Source: Lepidodermella squamata (lineage: Eukaryota > Gastrotricha). From it: DNA of 64,000 bases. The notes under the pieces are model-generated. The model did not search any database. It was not told the DNA's origin and saw nothing but the letters and a program-made list of their open reading frames with translations. The stretch is taken from the NCBI GenBank assembly GCA_047495785.1, contig JBLDXI010000001.1, forward strand, positions 1,116,001 to 1,180,000, in the 5' to 3' direction. The position numbers and the translations under genes were made by a program. The number at the start of each line of letters is the position of its first letter. Position 1 is the stretch's first letter. This document shows, in pieces, positions 10,569 to 21,918 of the stretch.

Positions 10569-12992
10569 ATGAATTATCTTAAGATTCTCATCCTTGCTGT
10601 TGTTTTCGGGCTGGCCTCCTGTCGGAAGCCAAAGACTTTAAAACTGCTACAACTGCTTCCGCTATCCGGTCAAGTCTCAGAGGCTAACTTCGAGTTGGAA
10701 ATCGCTAAAATGATCGTTTCAATCGTCAACAATCGAAGTGACATATTGCCAGATTATCACATTGAACTTCAATCGCTGGACGAAAAGCTTGGCATTTTGC
10801 CAGCTAAACAACTAGTCGAATTTTCGAGATCAAACGAAATATTTGAGGATGATCTTTCGACCCCATCCCCGCTAGTTATTGGTCCCCAATATTCAACGGG
10901 ATGTAAGGCGATCGGACCTATTCTGCCCAGATTAAACATGATCGCCCTCAGCTCACAATGCGCCGCCCCAATTTTCGCCGATCATAGCCGATATCCTAAT
11001 CTGTACCACACCTTGCTGCCAGGTCAGATGACTGCAATTGCCATTCTTCGCTTCATTCGTGACGTTGGGAAATGGTCTCGTTTCGGTCTGATTTCTAACG
11101 CTGGCAATGTGAATGATTACGGTAACGCAATGTTTCTCCACAAAACTGCGATTGACAATGGATTCAACATACCTTTATTCACTTTAGTCCTTCAAGTTGA
11201 AGAGCAAACAGCGATATCTGTGAAGGAGAGTGATGCTCGAATTATCGTTTTCTACTCAGGGAACGACGCTTTAATGTTTCGATTCCTATGCCTGGCTTTC
11301 AAGTTAGGTCTGAGCGGAGATCGTTACGCCTTCATCGGCTTGAATAGCGCCTACAGCAATCCTGAGACCCTCCAGGACGAAGTCTCCCCGGGTTGTTTTC
11401 GAAAGGTCCTAATGGAGCAATTTAGGCGAACTTACTGGATCGGGTCGGTTCTAGCCCTGGAGGAGCCGAATTTGAAATCTGAACTTGGCTTCTCCCGCGA
11501 GGATTTCGATAAAGAGCTTGACAAATTCACCGGTGGCGCGAGAGGTTCGGACTACTTTTTCAGGTATCTACACCACGACTACGTCGTCCGAGGCATTTTT
11601 GTGCTTCATCAAACCGAATTGAACCTCAGGAAGCTGAATATGACCTTGATGGACTATCGAACTGACCCAGATTTTGTAATGCAAGTGGCGAATGAATCCC
11701 TTCTTAAAACCGAAGTTTCAGGACTAAGGATAGGGAAAATGAAATTCAACGACCGGGGTTTGGGTACTGGAGACGTTCGAAGTTTGACCTACTGGGTGCA
11801 GGGTTCAGGAGAACGGACCTTACTAACTGTCAATGAGAAGAGAAGTGGCGAGGATGGTTTCATTTTCGACAACTATTTCACAAAGGTTCTTCGGTCAATG
11901 ATTTGGATGACCAAGTCACGATCTCCCCCAAAAGATAGTCGGACTTATTTGAAATCGATCAATGAGATAGACGGCAAGTTCTCGTTGGCCATAGCCATCA
12001 TTTCAGGAATTTCAACTTGTTTCCTAATCGGATTTTTGAGCTTCGAGTTGCTATTAAATAGTAACTTTGGGAGATCGAAATTCAGTCCCGATTTTACTAA
12101 AATCTTTGGCTACATCGGCTGCATCATCCTTCAGTTGACATCAGCGATTTTCGGAATTTCGGATAATTTCCTAGAATTTAAATTTGAAGATCAATGGATT
12201 TTCAGGATCGTTCTACTAGTTGCGGGTTTGAGCATTTTGAACGGTGTCCTAACTCTTAGAGCTTTTCATCTACCCCCTTTGACGAGTGGCATGATTCGAT
12301 CTGCTAGCCGAGTTCATCCTCTAGATCCTTTAACGAGGACAAAATCAAGTCACACATCATTAGATCCGAATTCTTCGAATAAACGAGTCACAATAGTCCT
12401 ACCTAACTCAACATCGAATTATTGGACACCCTCTGGCGGCTATTTAAAAATTTTCGGCCGATGCTTTGAATTCATCATCTTCAACTTGATGCTGATAGGT
12501 TGGGTCTTAACAGCAGATCGTATCAGATGCGGGTACAAAATTGTGGGCAAACAGACGTATGACGTTAGTCAGGATGTAACTACGGAAGTTTTTTACCTCT
12601 CCTGCAGCTCAGATTACATGATAGCGTGGAGCCTCGTGCTCTTAGCCGAACACATTTTTGTTCTTTTGTCTGGGCTTTACATGTTCTATCAGACAAAACG
12701 TCGGTACATGCGTTTAGGAGTGCCAGTTCCTGTTTGTTGTAATCACGTTGGGTTGAGTTTGGTCAACGCTTCTACGCTGGAATTCGGCTCGATTTTAGTT
12801 GTCCTGGCGCTGAATGACCCTATTGAACGGGCAATGGCGGTTTCTATTGCAAGTTCGGTTCTCTCTGCTGTAATATCTGTGGGTTGGTTCTATAACTCAG
12901 CCGCTGTGAAGTTGGATCTTTTAAGAAGGGATGCTACAATTGACCGAAATAACGGCGAAAGGACAGAACGAACTAGCAGCCGAATGGAATGA
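10569..12992 (+). CDS. Class C GPCR, GABA-B receptor-like, single exon
   Basis: One uninterrupted frame of 807 residues. Residues 1-18 form a signal peptide. About 25-430 is a Venus-flytrap ligand domain of the ANF/GABA-B type, with GPQYSTGCKAIGP, YPNLYHTLLP and DARIIVFYSG typical of the group. Seven hydrophobic segments follow: about 470-495, 510-530, 542-565, then after a polar loop 635-655, 678-700, 722-742 and 748-770. GABA-B receptors couple metabotropic signals to G proteins as obligate dimers. Lack of introns contrasts with most neighbours and may reflect retroposition or intron loss. The poly(A) signal is near 13058. A second member starts at 63306, and a deleted copy of this gene's 3' part lies at 21043-21297. 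The ligand cannot be told from sequence. Confidence 0.85.
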   Translation: MNYLKILILAVVFGLASCRKPKTLKLLQLLPLSGQVSEANFELEIAKMIVSIVNNRSDILPDYHIELQSLDEKLGILPAKQLVEFSRSNEIFEDDLSTPSPLVIGPQYSTGCKAIGPILPRLNMIALSSQCAAPIFADHSRYPNLYHTLLPGQMTAIAILRFIRDVGKWSRFGLISNAGNVNDYGNAMFLHKTAIDNGFNIPLFTLVLQVEEQTAISVKESDARIIVFYSGNDALMFRFLCLAFKLGLSGDRYAFIGLNSAYSNPETLQDEVSPGCFRKVLMEQFRRTYWIGSVLALEEPNLKSELGFSREDFDKELDKFTGGARGSDYFFRYLHHDYVVRGIFVLHQTELNLRKLNMTLMDYRTDPDFVMQVANESLLKTEVSGLRIGKMKFNDRGLGTGDVRSLTYWVQGSGERTLLTVNEKRSGEDGFIFDNYFTKVLRSMIWMTKSRSPPKDSRTYLKSINEIDGKFSLAIAIISGISTCFLIGFLSFELLLNSNFGRSKFSPDFTKIFGYIGCIILQLTSAIFGISDNFLEFKFEDQWIFRIVLLVAGLSILNGVLTLRAFHLPPLTSGMIRSASRVHPLDPLTRTKSSHTSLDPNSSNKRVTIVLPNSTSNYWTPSGGYLKIFGRCFEFIIFNLMLIGWVLTADRIRCGYKIVGKQTYDVSQDVTTEVFYLSCSSDYMIAWSLVLLAEHIFVLLSGLYMFYQTKRRYMRLGVPVPVCCNHVGLSLVNASTLEFGSILVVLALNDPIERAMAVSIASSVLSAVISVGWFYNSAAVKLDLLRRDATIDRNNGERTERTSSRME

Positions 12993-14079
12993 AAAAGTAG
13001 GAATGCCGTCTAAAATGACACAAATTAGGTAATTTCGCATTCTAGGAATGTTAAAATAATAAATAAAACCGAGTGGATACTTTCGTACTAGAACTTCACG
13101 CATTCTCTTTGGCTAGCTATCTAATAATCCTTTCATTCTTCATAGTATAACATATAACAGACCGATAAAGGATTCAAAGAGAACGAATGAATCCTTCCTT
13201 TATTCTACTCTGTCCGACCCTATGCTCGAATTTCACTAACAAATGCACCCTTTCTACTCCGATTGGCAATGCTGCCGCATTCGAAGCCGAAATGAGTTCG
13301 AAAACCCATCAACCTGGTTTGAAAACAGACAAGTTTTCAGGACTGAGTCGCCCGTTTAAGTGCCTAAACAGAGATCAAACTTCTATCTTTTATCAAATCG
13401 TTTTCCTGCACGTATTAGTGGAAAATCGTGACGAAATATTTAGATCACTGTTTATGATATTTTATAGCCACCATGTTGGAATGCTTCAGTCATTGGTTTC
13501 AAACAGATCACACCAGGTCAAATTTTGCCCAACACAATCGTAATCTTACTCGAGTCTAAAAAAAGTGGCGATGACGATATTACATAGTCGATATCGATCT
13601 TGGAACACGGTCAAATATCATTAAGTTGGCTTATTACTGTGGTGTTTTTTTCAACCGGACTAGGACCGCGACATGGAAATTAGCTCGGGGGATTATTACA
13701 TGTTGAAATGAACCAGACTTGTCCGGTGGGAGCAATTTTTGGGGTCACATTTTGTCCATTAGCTTCTTGGGGCCGAATAGCGTCGAGATAATGCTTTGTT
13801 TTTACGTAAAAAACGTTTTTGCAACGATCCACTGAAATTGGCCTAGGTTATACACGTTGTACAAAAATCGAACCTGAGATGAAGTTCTCCAATATTATGC
13901 TAGCTGCTCCACTCAGGTATAACAAGATGCCGGCTTTATGCCACAAAATACTTTGTTCCATTGTTTACTTGAACTTTAAAACCACATCGACTTGTACATG
14001 AAACTTATGACTACAATTTTCGGTTAAATTCAGAATAAGAATTCACCATCATAAATATAAGGTCAACTTGGGATTTTTC
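12993..14079. other. Intergenic between convergent receptor genes
   Basis: About 1.1 kb. The first 80 bases hold the receptor's poly(A) signals (AATAAATAAA near 13058). The 118-codon frame at 13187-13543 shows no family features. No repeats recognised. Confidence 0.4.
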
Positions 14080-15414
14080 TCAATTTTTTGACTGAATTAG
14101 GGGGCTAACAGTTTGACTCGCATAGCTCGACGGATATAACGTCTGGTTAGCTTTCCCGAATAGTCGCGATTTCAGCTTGACCAGATCATCGGTAAAACCT
14201 GGCTTGAGACTTTGAAGAGCAGGCCCGATGAATGCTTCACAAATGTAAATCAGCGTCGTGGCCTTATGAATTGTGCCAGTCATAACTTGCGGACCAAGGT
14301 CTTCGAAGAATATCTCAATAATGAACGCTATCAAAACAGGAACCCGAGAGACAGTGTACAGAATTAATGACAAGATCAGCTGTTTGACGAAAAATAGTTC
14401 CCTTGTCCTCCAGTCGCCTTCCATGTTTCGAACTGTTGCGGATGATGAATTTGTATCCAGAGTGTTAACCCTTATCAAACTTCTCGCCCATCTGCCTAGC
14501 CGAAGTTTGATCGACCGAAATCGGCAGTATATCTTCCTGATAAACGGCGAAAAGATTAGAATTGAACATCAGATTCTTGAAAAATCTTACCAATAGTTGA
14601 TAGCAATGATACAAAAAGGAATGCTGACTGCAACAGCGTAGTAAACTACTACCAAAATCATAGTGTCATAATTTCCGATAACTCGATAGCCAAATCCGCC
14701 ACAAAAGGCTAGCTCAGTTGCGTTGTTGATGACCGGAACACTTATGTATTGCATGCTGAAGGCTTGGAATGGGTAAAAACAGATTGTCACCCACATTAGG
14801 GCGAAAATAATCAATCCGGAGATCGCCAACATTGCAACCTTAATAAACCATGTTTTAATATTGATTCTTTTAGTGGTTTTGGTTTTCCTTACGCGCTTTG
14901 AGTTGGCAGATGAATTCAAGCCATCAGATAGTAGACATAGTCTTCTTTCGTAGCTGATGAGCATGTGTAACCATGGGGTGACAGTTCCGCTGGTGAACAT
15001 GATAAAATGGAGCAAAGAGCAGCTTTCAGGCCCTCCTTCCCAGAAACCGCTTCGCAAGTTCAAGCCAATCATAATCGCATAGGTGATGGCTACCATTGAA
15101 TTAGCAGCGCCTAGAAGAGCTACCAGCACCAAGAAGTCTCGCCTAACAGAACGTTTGTAATAGAGAACAGCATTGCAAATGCTGGCAGTTGACGCCAGTA
15201 GGGCTAAGATTGAAAATGCCAGGAAGAATGGTAGTCGCTCATTCACCGTCGATTTGTCAAGGTCGTGAAACCAGCCGACGAAGTAGGGCCGCGGCTTCTC
15301 GTCGCCGTGCCCAGGTAGGGCAGCCATCACCCATGATGTTCTAATTGGATCGACTAGGGAAGAATTTGACATCGTCAAAACGATATGAAATAATGATGAA
15401 AACGCCGGAGTCAT
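14080..15414 (-). CDS. Rhodopsin-type 7-TM receptor, divergent
   Basis: Exon 1 (15414-14591) and exon 2 (14536-14080) join in phase 2 at TATTG|G, giving up to 426 residues; a start at 15372 (MSNSS) is equally possible. Seven hydrophobic segments are present, the first five in exon 1 and two in exon 2. A Cys before TM3 (ESCSLLHF) and one in loop 2 (FCGGFG) could form the usual disulfide. TM3 ends in SYERRL, an E/DRY-like motif. TM7 lacks a recognisable NPxxY. The third inner loop is about 60 residues and basic. It may be a peptide or amine receptor, but I cannot place it in a subfamily. A decayed paralogue lies next door at 15920-16600. Confidence 0.75.
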
Positions 15415-15919
15415 TAAGAATTATATAGATTAAGCTAATTAGCCTCGGCATGGAGAAACGCACGACCTAGCTCGTCAATAAAATCTTATGCAATTATTTG
15501 ACCGTTCATATTTTCCTTAGTCTGGATTAGTTCAGGCATGTGAGCCATGCATTACGGGCGGTTTCGAATAATCAGAATGTTTGACAGTTTATTAGTTAGA
15601 TCGGGTAGGTACGTTTTTTTCTAAAATGTCTGCTGCTCATCCCAACCCCAGCACTCAATTAATAAAGGGGCGGTCGTCTCAATAATATAAACCTGTGCGT
15701 GATGTTCTGGAAATTCTGTCACATCCAGCCGACGAGGGAAAGTGACAAAATGGGTATGTCTGCTGCATTGCTTTATTAAACTGTCTCATTGTTACACAGC
15801 GATATCGCATTTCCAGAAAAGTCACGCCTGATCTAAAGGGGTGTGCACAAACAGTCATTTCATTGCGCATAAAAACGAGTAATTTGCAACATATTCAAGC
15901 AGTAGGACAACGCGCGATT
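15415..15919. other. Intergenic, no feature recognised
   Basis: Upstream flank of the 7-TM receptor gene. The short frame at 15679-15870 has no family features. Confidence 0.35.
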
Positions 15920-16600
15920 TTCAGCCCCTGGTGGGATGAATAGGTCGTGAGAAGAATCGTTTCAGCTTGATAAAATCAGCAGTGAAGCCCGGTCGAACGC
16001 TCTGACTAATCGGACCTATGACCATCTTCAACATGTGTTAGAGTATTTGTGAAAATCAGCCGAAGCTTACTTGGGGCCAACATCTTCGTAAAAAATAATC
16101 AGAACAAAAGCAATCATAACAGGTTAGTGGAACAGGGTGAAAGCAAGAAGGAAACGATAGATTGCTTGACGAAGAACATTTCACGCTGTCCCATTCGCCT
16201 GGAGCCGATTAGCTTCTCTGATAGGGTAAATTACAGCGCTGTTGTTAGAGTGATCTGAAGCCCCGAGCATTTGTCTCTTCACAGATCTCAGCTGACTGAA
16301 GGTTTTCCTGTAAAGCACTGGTTATGAAAACTTCGAAATTGTTCAAATTTAATGATTACTGATTATCAGTAGTTGTAGGCAATGATTGTTGACGGTAGGG
16401 AGAAAATGACAACGGTGTAGCATACCAAGACTAGAATTGCTGTACCGTCGTTTCACCCCAAACGACGAATTCTGAAATGTCTTCCGCGGTCTAGGATTTC
16501 CCGACAGGGCGATTAAATATGCAATAAAATCATAATTTTTCACTGACCAACTCGCCCCGAACGACGGTAGGGTCACTTCCTAATGGGCCACAATGCGGCG
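15920..16600 (-). pseudogene. Decayed paralogue of the neighbouring 7-TM receptor
   Basis: On the minus strand, pieces resemble the receptor at 14080-15414 in the same order. 15950-16060 matches the TM7/C-tail segment (14150-14250), 16085-16190 matches the TM6 region (14298-14410), and 16350-16450 matches the TM5/exon 1 end (14590-14680). Frames are broken and the N-terminal half is missing. It is read as a truncated tandem duplicate. Confidence 0.6.
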
Positions 16601-17143
16601 AATTAGGCATATCAAAAAATGAAGTCTGAAGTTAATTCTTGATGTTATTGACCTTTTAAGACAACTAGAAACATCCCAGGAGCCATTCGTAATGCTGAGA
16701 TAACCCCTTATATGAAGTGGCTAACGTTTGCGTAACCGTCGAATGCTAACGAAAACAATACCTTTGCCGAAATTTTATTTCCCCAAAATCAAGTTGTATC
16801 AAGTTTCCAAGTAACTAGTAACGTTCCCCTTAGTTCATCTCCTTCTGAATGCTGCTCACATTTTTCACCTTTGTTGAAGTAGCATGCTGGCTCTCTAACT
16901 TATCCTCTTTCATCGCAGCATTATCAGAAAATCAGTACGCCAGTAGGTGCAAAGAAGATGAATTGTTTATTACATTATTCACAAATGGCTGCTTTATCAA
17001 GCCAGCTTGGTGGCATCATGTGATCAGGTCTATCCTAAGTAGAACTGTGTGACACATAATGATTAATTGTCTTTTATGCAGGTATACTAGTCTGGTAATG
17101 CAGCGAACCTGTTTTTCGACGTTACCAGTGCCAACGTCTGCAC
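16601..17143. other. Intergenic, no feature recognised
   Basis: Non-coding by inspection, 3' flank of the sushi gene. No repeats or RNA genes seen. Confidence 0.35.
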
Positions 17144-19318
17144 TCAAGCCGCAGCGGGCAGACAATATGGGATATATGGATACCACTTGTAGAGCAAATT
17201 GCATGAAGGATAAAAACTCATCGAAGGATCGTTGATCAGCTTGTATCCAGGTTGGCAGGTGCACTTTAAACTCGCGCCGGTTGTGGTAATAGTGCAAGGA
17301 TTCGTGTTAACACAGAACAAATAGCTTGACACGAGACAGCTACCAAAAGCAATTTCTGGTATTGGACAACCAGTTATATTTGTACTTAGTAGACAGTTCG
17401 GGAAGGGTTGAGTGTTCCATTGATTCGTTCCCAGGCAAGTGAAACTCTCCGACCCGACAAGGTTGTACCCAGATTGGCAGCTGCATGATACTGTTTCACC
17501 AACCGGTGTTTTCGGTGTGGTACGGAAATTGCAAGTTCCGCGGACGAGGCCAAAGTTAGGACAGCCTTGGAAAGCAGACACAGTAGGTGAGCATGTAACA
17601 CTGGAGGTCCAATTTCCAGTATCGAGGCATTTGATAGTTGCCGATCCCGATGTTAGTTGAGAACCAGTATTGCAAGCACAGGTTGTCGTTTCACCGGGCC
17701 AATAATCGCTCTCCTTATCAATACAGAACCCATTCGTGACAGGAGGTGCATCTCCACATTTGACAGTCGAGCATCTAGGTCCAGAGGATGACCAAGTGCC
17801 TCCACGCTGACACGAGACAACAGAATTTTCAGGATTCAACGATCTGGCATTATCGTCACATTCACAATCGATGGTCTCGCCAACGGAAAAATCAGTCGAG
17901 CCGTCGTCATTCGAGGCAGCACAAACACCATTGGCAATAGTCATCAGGCTGCAGGTGTTTGGTGCCGCCGTAGTAGGTTTCATCGTTGTTTTCTCGACCT
18001 AGTGAAAGAATAATGCTAAAAATTGGGTGAATGGGCCAGTGGTCGATACCTTTGTGCATGTTGGAGCTGTGCTCCAGACTCCAGAGGCTTGACATGTGAT
18101 GACAGGACTGCCTGTTAGGCGATATACGTTATTGTCATCCTCGTCGATCCCACAAGAGCAGGTCGCAGTTCGCGAAGTGCTGAATTCATTATCCTCATCA
18201 TCATCGTTGTTGTCAGTTACCAAACAGCGACCGTTCACCATCGTTGGAAGTTGATTGCACCGAATAGGCTTGGGCGTGGTCGCTCCTTGGACGCACGTAG
18301 GAGGTTTAGTCCAGTTTCCGCTGACTTGGCATGTAACCGTCGGATTACCCACGGTCGCGTAGCCGGGCCGGCATTGATAGGTCACTGTATCGCCGGGTTT
18401 GAACGTGAAAACACGATTAGGGCCGGTGCAGTTCATACAGCCAGCATCTGGAACGTCCGGAGGCTTCGTGCAATTATTCGAAGGACAGGCGATTGAGTCT
18501 GAAATGCAAGCAGGAACATTGGAGAATTTGCCACCGCCCAAGCACTTGATCGTGGTCGTTGAGTTTAACTTGTAGCAGCGGTCGCATGTACATTTGGCTT
18601 CATCGTTCTGATTAAACACGTTGCTACTTGGCGACTTGACGTTGACACACTTCCCGCTCTTGATTATTGGTGGGCCATTGTAGCAACCATCAGGACGGCC
18701 CGTGGTTGTAGTAGTGATTGGTCGACAGCTTGGATGCGTAACCTGCTTGTTGTCATCGTAGTACAGCTCTGCAAACGATCCTCCTGGTGCGCAAGTGATG
18801 TTCGCATTGCCAACAACGTAGTAACCTGCTTTGCATGTGCAAGTTGCTCGAAGTCCCTGCAGCACGATTGACAGCCCGTTGGCGGAGCAAGCAGCATTGG
18901 TGATATTGGGAATAGCGCAAAAGTACTGTCGAATGCAAGTAGGCGCCTCGGACCAAGATCCGTTCGTTAGGCATGTCAAAGATGTCGGTCCTCGCAGGGT
19001 GTAGTTGCTGGTTTTGCTGCGATAATACACTATATCACCGACGTCAAACAGCATTACGGCACGATTGCTGGTGGAGTTCATCGGAACAAGCTTTGGTACG
19101 AAATTTCGAGAGGCCGCCTGAGTAGTTGGCCGTTGAGTGGCAGAGCATTCGGCACACGAGACGAATGGTGGATTTGCACATCGAACTGTCTTTTTAACCG
19201 TGGTTGTAGTTCGCAAAGCTCTGTCTTGTCCAGCTGTCGACGTAGACGTAGAGGAGAGCGCAGCTTGGCAGATTCCTGCTAGAAACGTTGCAGTAGATAT
19301 GAACGAATATGATACCAT
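17144..19318 (-). CDS. Secreted multi-sushi (CCP) domain protein
   Basis: Exon 1 (19318-18050) and exon 2 (17998-17144) join in phase 0 (...CTK|VEKTT...), giving 707 residues. A signal peptide occupies about 1-19, followed by a Ser/Thr stretch. Nine cysteine modules follow, each with the sushi pattern: first Cys followed by P, a Gly-x-Cys, a C-x-C or Cys with G-Y/F, and a final Cys after G-x-W. Examples are TVTYQCRPGYATVG and TVTCQVSGNWTKPPTC. Thr/Pro linkers (TTTTTGRP, TTPKPI) separate some modules. No membrane segment is seen, so it should be secreted. Sushi proteins act in complement-like recognition, adhesion or clustering of receptors; which one applies here is unknown. The last module has an unusually cysteine-rich insertion. 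Confidence 0.85.
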
Positions 19319-20340
19319 CTTTGTGTCGAAATATTCAGATTAGTAGCTTCTCCAACGGTTATGTAGTCGAGTAACTTCCGCAATATGCACGCACATGCGG
19401 TGAGTTTCCTGTTTAATTTGAAAGAATCGTTATAACGTGAAAAAAGGCATTGTTGGGTAATTTAACGGCACGCCGGTGACACGACAAGTAGCTTTCATGC
19501 TCAATCCTTGAATCTCACGCCGATATGAACTCAACTGTAACACAAACCTTCTGTAACATGCGATTATTTGGCGTGCCGTATCACCTGCCTTCCGGTTTGT
19601 CTCATTCACTATTTGTTCCCTCTCTAAACGTCAACGCGTCGACGGGATAATTTTGAGCAGCAACGTTTTGTTTTCAGTTACCGCGCGTGCTCAACCGTTT
19701 AATAAATCTAGGAGAGCGAGTCCCATACCACAATTGTTAGCGGTTAACGGAAGGCTTATTTTTCAGTGAAAGGCGCTAAATAAAATGCACTCATTGACAA
19801 GGTATTGCAGTCTCCGCAGGTATCCATGATCGATTAGTTGATGATTGTTCTCAATTAGATGAGAGAATGACTGAGCGCATGAGTGGCCATTTTATTTTTC
19901 GCATTATTATTTACCGAATAAATTAACCCGAAAGGTACCAATATGTCGACCAGGCATCACCAGCAGGTCGAAATAAATAGAAACAGGATGAATCAGTTGA
20001 ACGAACAGTTTCACCAGCCGAACTCGAGTGAAAGCTTGACCGAACGTGAGCATTGGTCGTTGGGCTTGGCGAGGCTGTAGCCGCCATAACTCACCGTCAA
20101 TGCGTTCGTGGAATAATGCGCAAAGGCAGTCCAAAGCACCAGATCATAACCTGCCGAAAATTCTGCATACGCATAAGATTGGCGTCGTGCTTGCTTAATT
20201 GCTTGCCGGTGCTGCCGTGCTAGAATTATCAAGATCGAGATAGGAGGAGAACGGAATTAAAAATTTGACATCAAAAGTGCCTGCAAAGCCCAGGTAAGTT
20301 TCAATATTCTCATTTCAAACTTTCAAGTCGAAATCAACCG
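19319..20340. other. Intergenic between sushi gene and tRNA-Thr
   Basis: About 1 kb. Two short overlapping frames on the minus strand (19907-20234) show no family signature. No repeat ends detected. Confidence 0.35.
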
Positions 20341-20412
20341 GGCTCAGTAGCTTAGTGGTAGAGCGTCTGTCTCGTAAACAGAAGATCGCGGGTTCAATTC
20401 CCGCCTGGGCCT
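20341..20412 (+). tRNA. tRNA-Thr (CGT), copy 1
   Basis: 72 bases that fold as a full cloverleaf: acceptor GGCTCAG with CTGGGCC, D arm with A box TAGCTTAGTGG, anticodon stem TCTGT/ACAGA with loop CTCGTAA (anticodon CGT), and TC arm with B box GGTTCAATTCC. It is identical to the copies at 26995 and 29494. There is no run of four T just downstream, so Pol III termination may be poor here. It is part of a duplicated segment. Confidence 0.9.
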
Positions 20413-20423
20413 CGAAATTATAT

Positions 20424-20611
20424 CGTTAGCGGCGTTGAAATACTCGGATTTAGGCTTGTTTACATCCGTTTCAATGTCACGGGTGACAAGTAAAAAGCGG
20501 TTTTTTTCAACGTGAATGAAGAGGCAAAAACAAAACACTTTTTACTTGTCGCCTATCACCTTGAAATGAAAGTAAACAGGCCTAAATCCGAGTTATTCAA
20601 CGTCGCTATCG
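20424..20611. mobile_element. Hairpin MITE, 188 bp, with ATAT target duplication
   Basis: The two halves are inverted copies over about 75 bases: CGTTAGCGGCGTTGAAATAC from the left against CGATAGCGACGTTGAATAAC from the right, both continuing through CTCGGATTTAGG and on to GACAAGTAAAAAG. ATAT flanks it on both sides (20420-20423, 20612-20615). The duplicated segment at 27067-27085 has one ATAT and no insertion, giving a natural empty site. Confidence 0.9.
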
Positions 20612-20844
20612 ATATTGCTTTTTGAACTCGCCAAGCCACAGAAGACTCGGGAAGTTTGTGTGGCAAGTTGTCCCACGTCTGTATTTTTCTCAGTTTATTA
20701 CAGTATTTATCTGTATTTATCACTAATGATTTAAAATGACTAATGACTAAAAGCGAAAAGCACCGTCTGTGGGTAATGGGTTAGATTTTCCGACATGATT
20801 CTCCTGTTTTTGTTGCTTCCGATTTTAGCATTTCTGATGCATAA

Positions 20845-20921
20845 ATGCAAGAAACGAGAACGTGTCATTCGCCTTCAGTCGAATGTAGTTCGGCGAGTTG
20901 TAGTTGTGGGCGATCGCTAAG
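20845..20921 (-). pseudogene. Duplicated 3' end of an LC8-like gene
   Basis: Nearly identical to 27272-27348, the last coding bases of LC8-like gene A, with the same flanking tRNA-Thr. The rest of the gene is absent, so this is a truncated copy within the duplicated segment 20341-20921. Confidence 0.8.
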
Positions 20922-21042
20922 AAAATTGATCGAAATCGATCCAATCCATTTGCTTAATCTCTCGGCGGTTGTTATTCGCGACTTCTTTCGTCTTATCGTT
21001 ATCGAAAAATTCAACGTAAAAGACGTGGCTGAGTGGCTGAGT

Positions 21043-21297
21043 AATGAGCAAACGAGTAACAATAGTCCTACCAAACTCAACATTGCATTATTGGACACCG
21101 TCTGGGAGCTATTACCAAATTTTCGGCCGATGTATTGAATTCACCATCTTCAGCTTGTTGATAATAGGCTGGATTTTAACAGCAGGCCTCGTGCACTTAG
21201 CCGAACAAATTGTTGTTCTTTTGTCGCACACTGGAAGTTGCTACAATCGACCGAAATAACAGCGAAAGGTCAGAACGAACTTGCAGTCGATTGGAAT
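21043..21297 (+). pseudogene. Deleted copy of the GABA-B-like receptor 3' region
   Basis: Three blocks match the receptor at 10569-12992 in order: 21046-21186 with 12383-12520 (KRVTIVLPNST...YWTPSG), a short block with about 12640-12670 (LAEHIFVLLS equivalent), and 21240-21305 with 12936-13000, including the stop and 3' flank. The intervening TM segments are deleted. It lacks everything upstream, so it cannot make a receptor. Confidence 0.8.
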
Positions 21298-21439
21298 GAA
21301 AAAGTGAAAATGGCCTCCAAAAACCTGCCGGAGGAAAATAATTAAAACATATTAACAGATATTGCCGTAGAGCGCAGAGACTCGGAATCGCTATTGAAAC
21401 AGGTTAGGTATTGAGACCCCCAGACGATTCGTGGCAAAG

Positions 21440-21575
21440 ACCCCAAGGCCGTCCCAAACTGCGCTACTCAGACTGCATGAAAAGGCAGTTGAAGAAAATT
21501 AATATTGAGAATTGGGAAGACGCCGCTGTATTAGCTCAGAATAGAATTTAGTGGCGTACGAAATTGAAAAATATC
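21440..21575 (+). pseudogene. Fragment of a non-LTR retrotransposon reverse-transcriptase ORF
   Basis: Translates as GRPKLRYSDCMKRQLKKI, then ENWEDAAVLAQNRI, a stop, and WRTKL. This resembles the C-terminal tail of LINE endonuclease-reverse transcriptase proteins (GRPKLRW-D---DL--L----W--LAQDR--WR). Only this tail is present and it contains a stop. Confidence 0.55.
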
Positions 21576-21918
21576 ACAGATGATTAATTTTTGAATTATG
21601 AATTCATTTCGCTCATTTTTCGAACAAAAATATCGAATCTTTCAACATTTTTCAAGATACTTTGATTTAGGTTTGACTTAGGATCGACTACCGTTGGTCC
21701 TCCTCCGACACTCAGTATGGTTGGAGGAACACCATATTGCACTGGCCAAGAATGCACTGGTTACTCTTTTTTAGAGTTTATTCTATCATTAATTAGCGGA
21801 ATAAACAGATTTTGTTCTTAATGATTTTCTAGCAGACATGACTCATCATTAGCTGGTTTTTTCGATTTGTTTCTGCAAAAAAATAAATGAATTGCCGTCA
21901 CTGAAGAGGTGAAAACAA

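Noticed and set aside
13187-13543. 118-codon frame after the GABA-B-like gene
   Set aside because: No domain, signal peptide or splice support; lies in 3' flank.
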